NCBI GenBank assembly: GCA_017558165.1
Contig: JAFYWE010000066.1
Span: 1 to 8,720, forward strand
Length of the DNA: 8,720 bases
Direction of reading: 5' to 3'
Origin: Bacteroidaceae bacterium
GTDB lineage: Bacteria; Bacteroidota; Bacteroidia; Bacteroidales; Bacteroidaceae
A program made the position numbers and the translations under genes. Under the pieces are notes generated by a model that saw nothing but the letters and a program-made list of their open reading frames with translations, searched no databases and was not told where the DNA came from. This document shows, one piece after another, positions 6,491 to 8,720 of the stretch (its first letter is position 1; the number at the start of each line of letters is the position of its first letter).

Positions 6491-7621
6491 TTAAAGTTCT
6501 TTCTTAAATGCACGGCGGCGTTTGTGGAGTTCCTTCTCGAAATCGTTCCACTGGCTCTGTACCTTTGTATTGGTCTCAAGCTCCGGATTACTCTCCACAT
6601 CCACGAGATCCATCTGCAGATAGTTGCCCAGCAAGTCATTGAACACCATCGCGAATACACCCTTGCTCTGATACTCGGGCTTAACCGCCACAAGCAGGAA
6701 ATCGAGACGTGTCGGGTGCTTGATGAAAAGAGCCTTCAACAGATGCCACCAACCGAACGGGAAGAGCCTTCCCTTTGCCTTGCGCAACGCCTCGGCAAGT
6801 GAATATATGCTCACGCCCAAAGCGACGAGATTGTCATCGGCATCCACTACCAGCGAAATGAGGCGCAGATCAATGACCGGGATATACATCTTTATGAACT
6901 GCTCTATCTGCTTTTCTGTAAGCGGGGTATAACCGTATAATGGCGCGTAACACTCGTTGACAAGCTGGAACAGCTTTGAACCGTAACGTTTTACCAGCTG
7001 TGAACGTGACTTGCAATGCTCGAGACGTAGTCCATACTTACGCTCCACGATTGCCGATATACGCTCGGCCTTCTCCCATCTCTTATCGGGCACCTTGAGC
7101 AGATACTCAACCCACTCGGCATCCTTCACATAACCCATACGCTCCATATGCTGGGGATAATAAGGATGGTTATACATCGTTGCCATGGTACCCAGACGGT
7201 CAAAGCCCTCGATGAGCATGCCCTCACGGTCGAAATCGGTGAAGCCGAGCGGTCCCTGAAGCTCCGTGAGACCGCGCTCACGTGCCCACTGCTCGGCTGT
7301 GGCAAAAAGGGCATCAACGACTTCATTGTCATCAATGAAATCGACCCAGCCGAAACGCGCGGCCTTCTGGCCCCACTTCTCGTTGGACACCTTGTTGAGG
7401 ATTACTGCAATGCGTCCTGCAATGCGTCCATCCTTATATGCCAGGAAATAGTCGGCCTCGCAGAACTCGAAAGCGGCATTACGGTCCTTGCGGAGCGTAT
7501 TCATCGCATCCTCGAACAGTTCGGGAACATAATAAGGAGAATCCTTGTACAGTTCATTAGGGAAAGCAACGAATCTCTTCAGTTGCCTGTTGTTCTCAAC
7601 TTTTACTATAGTTACTGGCAT
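6491..7621 (-). CDS. GNAT-fold acyltransferase, YghO/BcerS-like family
   Basis: A 376-residue protein with no signal peptide or membrane segment. The N-terminal half has the family pattern as I know it: FVAFPNELYKDSPYYVPEL (17-35), AFEFCEADYFLAYKDGRIAGRIA (50-72), LQGPLGFTDFDREGMLIEGF (121-140) and TMYNHPYYPQHMERMGY (148-164). The C-terminal half looks like a second GNAT-like unit, with a possible acyl-CoA loop LLVAVKPEYQSKGV (309-322), ESNPELETN (343-351) and the basic end HKRRRAFKK (366-374). The family contains E. coli YghO and, to my recollection, the Caulobacter bacterial ceramide synthase, which N-acylates a sphingoid base; many Bacteroidales make sphingolipids. The specific substrate here is not shown by the sequence and no other sphingolipid gene is in the window. 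It begins 60 bp after the antiporter gene and ends with tandem TAA stops. Confidence 0.85.
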   Translation of the reverse strand: MPVTIVKVENNRQLKRFVAFPNELYKDSPYYVPELFEDAMNTLRKDRNAAFEFCEADYFLAYKDGRIAGRIAVILNKVSNEKWGQKAARFGWVDFIDDNEVVDALFATAEQWARERGLTELQGPLGFTDFDREGMLIEGFDRLGTMATMYNHPYYPQHMERMGYVKDAEWVEYLLKVPDKRWEKAERISAIVERKYGLRLEHCKSRSQLVKRYGSKLFQLVNECYAPLYGYTPLTEKQIEQFIKMYIPVIDLRLISLVVDADDNLVALGVSIYSLAEALRKAKGRLFPFGWWHLLKALFIKHPTRLDFLLVAVKPEYQSKGVFAMVFNDLLGNYLQMDLVDVESNPELETNTKVQSQWNDFEKELHKRRRAFKKEL

Positions 7622-7649
7622 ATTGTCGGTCTTATTTCTAAAATTCGTG

Positions 7650-7681
7650 TAAAAATAGGTAAATCAGCGCAAAAAAGCAAA
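7650..7681 (-). promoter_or_regulatory. Possible promoter for the YghO/BcerS-like gene
   Basis: Read on the - strand, TTTG (7681-7678) is followed after 20 bases by TATTTTTA (7657-7650), matching the Bacteroidetes -33 box and all but the last G of the -7 box TAnnTTTG. It lies about 28 bases before the start codon and just after the antiporter stop codon. If real, the acyltransferase can be expressed apart from the antiporter. The region is A/T-rich, so a chance match is quite possible. Confidence 0.35.
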
Positions 7682-8638
7682 TCAGATACCCATTATAAGA
7701 TACACAACATAAGCCACATAACCGGCAACAAGTATTGCACCCTCGACACGTGTTATCTTGTTCTTGCCAAAGAAAAGACCGAAAAGGTATATGAACACCG
7801 ACGAGGCAAGCAGCACATAATAGTCGACACAACTGAAACCCTCGAGCGAGATGGGAGCGATGGTGGCACTGCAGCCAAGAATGAAGAAAATGTTCAGGAT
7901 ATTGCTGCCGAGCACGTTACCCAATGCTATACCAACATTACCCCTGCGTGCGGCATTTACAGACACCGCAAGCTCAGGCAGGGAACTGCCTACCGAGACA
8001 ATGGTAATACCTATCAACGCCTCGGAAAGACCGAACATGCGCGCGATATCCGACGCTCCGTCAACAAAGATGTTTCCACCGAAGATGAGCGCGGCAAGTC
8101 CACCGGCCATAAACAGTACAATCTTTGCCACCGACATTGGAGAATGCACCTCTTCCTCTGCAGCGCCATCACCCTTAAGACTGAATGTATATCGCACGAA
8201 GATGGCACAGAAACAGAGCAACAACATACCGCTGTAACGGGTAACATACTCACCGGGAGCGCCACCTACCAGCATGCTGCCGGAAACCAACAACACCACG
8301 ATTGACGCAAGGAGGTTGAACGGGAGCTCACGCGACAGCATCTTGCCGTTAAACACCACCGGCGTTATTATCGCCGTAACACCCAAAATGAACATACCGT
8401 TGAATATGTTACTACCAAGTACATTACCCAAAGAAATTCCGGAATTACCGCTCAACGCCGAGCTGACACTGATGACAAGCTCGGGCAACGATGTTCCGAT
8501 AGCGACGATTGTAAGACCGATCATCAGTTCACTCATCTTGAGGCGTCGTGCCAGAGCAGACGCACCGTCGGTAAGCCAATCGGCACCGAAGATGACCAGC
8601 AGGATACCGGCAATGAAACACAGTATGGAAAGTATCAT
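7682..8638 (-). CDS. Calcium/sodium antiporter of the CaCA family (YrbG-like)
   Basis: A 318-residue inner-membrane protein with about ten hydrophobic segments. It has the two inverted alpha-repeats that define cation/Ca2+ exchangers: GLTIVAIGTSLPELVISV...GNVLGSNIFNGMFILG (41-86) and GITIVSVGSSLPELAVSV...GNVLGSNILNIFFILG (210-255). The ion-binding acidic residues E53 and E222 in the G-T/S-S-L-P-E motifs are present, as are the two GNVLGSN motifs. A charged loop with an acidic run (EEEV, 161-164) separates the two halves, as expected of a duplicated 5+5 fold. It probably exports Ca2+ in exchange for Na+ (or K+/H+); the ion pair cannot be told from sequence alone. Length is normal for the family (about 310-330). 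The ATG at 8638 is preceded by A/T-rich sequence. The next gene on the same strand starts 60 bp after the stop, with no terminator between them. Confidence 0.95.
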   Translation of the reverse strand: MILSILCFIAGILLVIFGADWLTDGASALARRLKMSELMIGLTIVAIGTSLPELVISVSSALSGNSGISLGNVLGSNIFNGMFILGVTAIITPVVFNGKMLSRELPFNLLASIVVLLVSGSMLVGGAPGEYVTRYSGMLLLCFCAIFVRYTFSLKGDGAAEEEVHSPMSVAKIVLFMAGGLAALIFGGNIFVDGASDIARMFGLSEALIGITIVSVGSSLPELAVSVNAARRGNVGIALGNVLGSNILNIFFILGCSATIAPISLEGFSCVDYYVLLASSVFIYLFGLFFGKNKITRVEGAILVAGYVAYVVYLIMGI

Positions 8639-8720
8639 AAGTTTCTATCTTGAATTTTAAATATTTTGCTTCTTCAGTTAGAAGAAATTGACAAGTCTTG
8701 CTTTTCGCAACCCGCGAGGC

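Noticed and set aside
7148..8305. Long + strand open frame across the acyltransferase and antiporter genes
   Set aside because: It runs antisense to two well-supported genes and across their 60-bp gap, and has no recognisable domain.
8639..8720. End of another - strand gene at the right edge (for example a frame stopping at 8678-8680), or a promoter for the antiporter
   Set aside because: Only about 13 residues would be visible, two frames are equally possible, and I recognise no protein; a TTCTTC/GAAGAA 6-bp hairpin at 8670-8686 and the A/T-rich stretch gave no clear -7/-33 match.
1..8720. Mobile elements, CRISPR arrays, toxin-antitoxin or defence genes, tRNA or rRNA
   Set aside because: No transposase or integrase motif, no regularly spaced repeats and no tRNA-like fold were seen; apart from one A/T-rich gene, the content is housekeeping.

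Overview
The window looks like a housekeeping stretch of a Bacteroidales chromosome (Bacteroides/Prevotella-like). This rests on four things: the style of the proteins (a topoisomerase IV B subunit read into coaD and an S41 protease; a THUMP-like methyltransferase of the type common in Bacteroidetes), signal peptides ending in AxA or YAQ before Gln/Asp, the lack of Shine-Dalgarno sequences before the starts, and a match to the Bacteroidetes promoter (TTG-N20-TAnnTTTG). I could not run a search, so the genus is left open.

Layout. The + strand begins with the 3' end of the ATP-dependent phosphoenolpyruvate carboxykinase gene (1-276), closed by a strong intrinsic terminator (300-330). A new promoter (339-369) then precedes a small A/T-rich gene for a secreted protein with a carboxypeptidase-regulatory-like beta-sandwich (403-1050). 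This is followed 19 bp later by a class I methyltransferase with a THUMP-like C-terminus (1070-2257). A perfect 18-bp inverted repeat with a TACG loop (2295-2334) separates this + strand block from the rest, which is all on the - strand, and probably terminates both sides.

The - strand, read from right to left, holds a CaCA-family cation/Ca2+ antiporter (8638-7682), a GNAT-fold protein of the YghO/BcerS-like family (7621-6491), a 150-bp gap with a large imperfect hairpin (6369-6429), and then a tight three-gene run: parE (6340-4379), coaD (4379-3939, start overlapping the parE stop) and a periplasmic S41 C-terminal processing protease (3925-2339).

How they fit together. The parE-coaD-protease run joins chromosome decatenation, coenzyme A synthesis and envelope proteolysis, and is most likely one transcript. 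I see no mobile element, CRISPR array, rRNA or tRNA, and no clearly new multi-gene system. The items most worth a second look are the YghO/BcerS-like acyltransferase (a candidate N-acyltransferase for sphingolipids), the structured parE leader, the orphan secreted protein, and a basic insertion in ParE.
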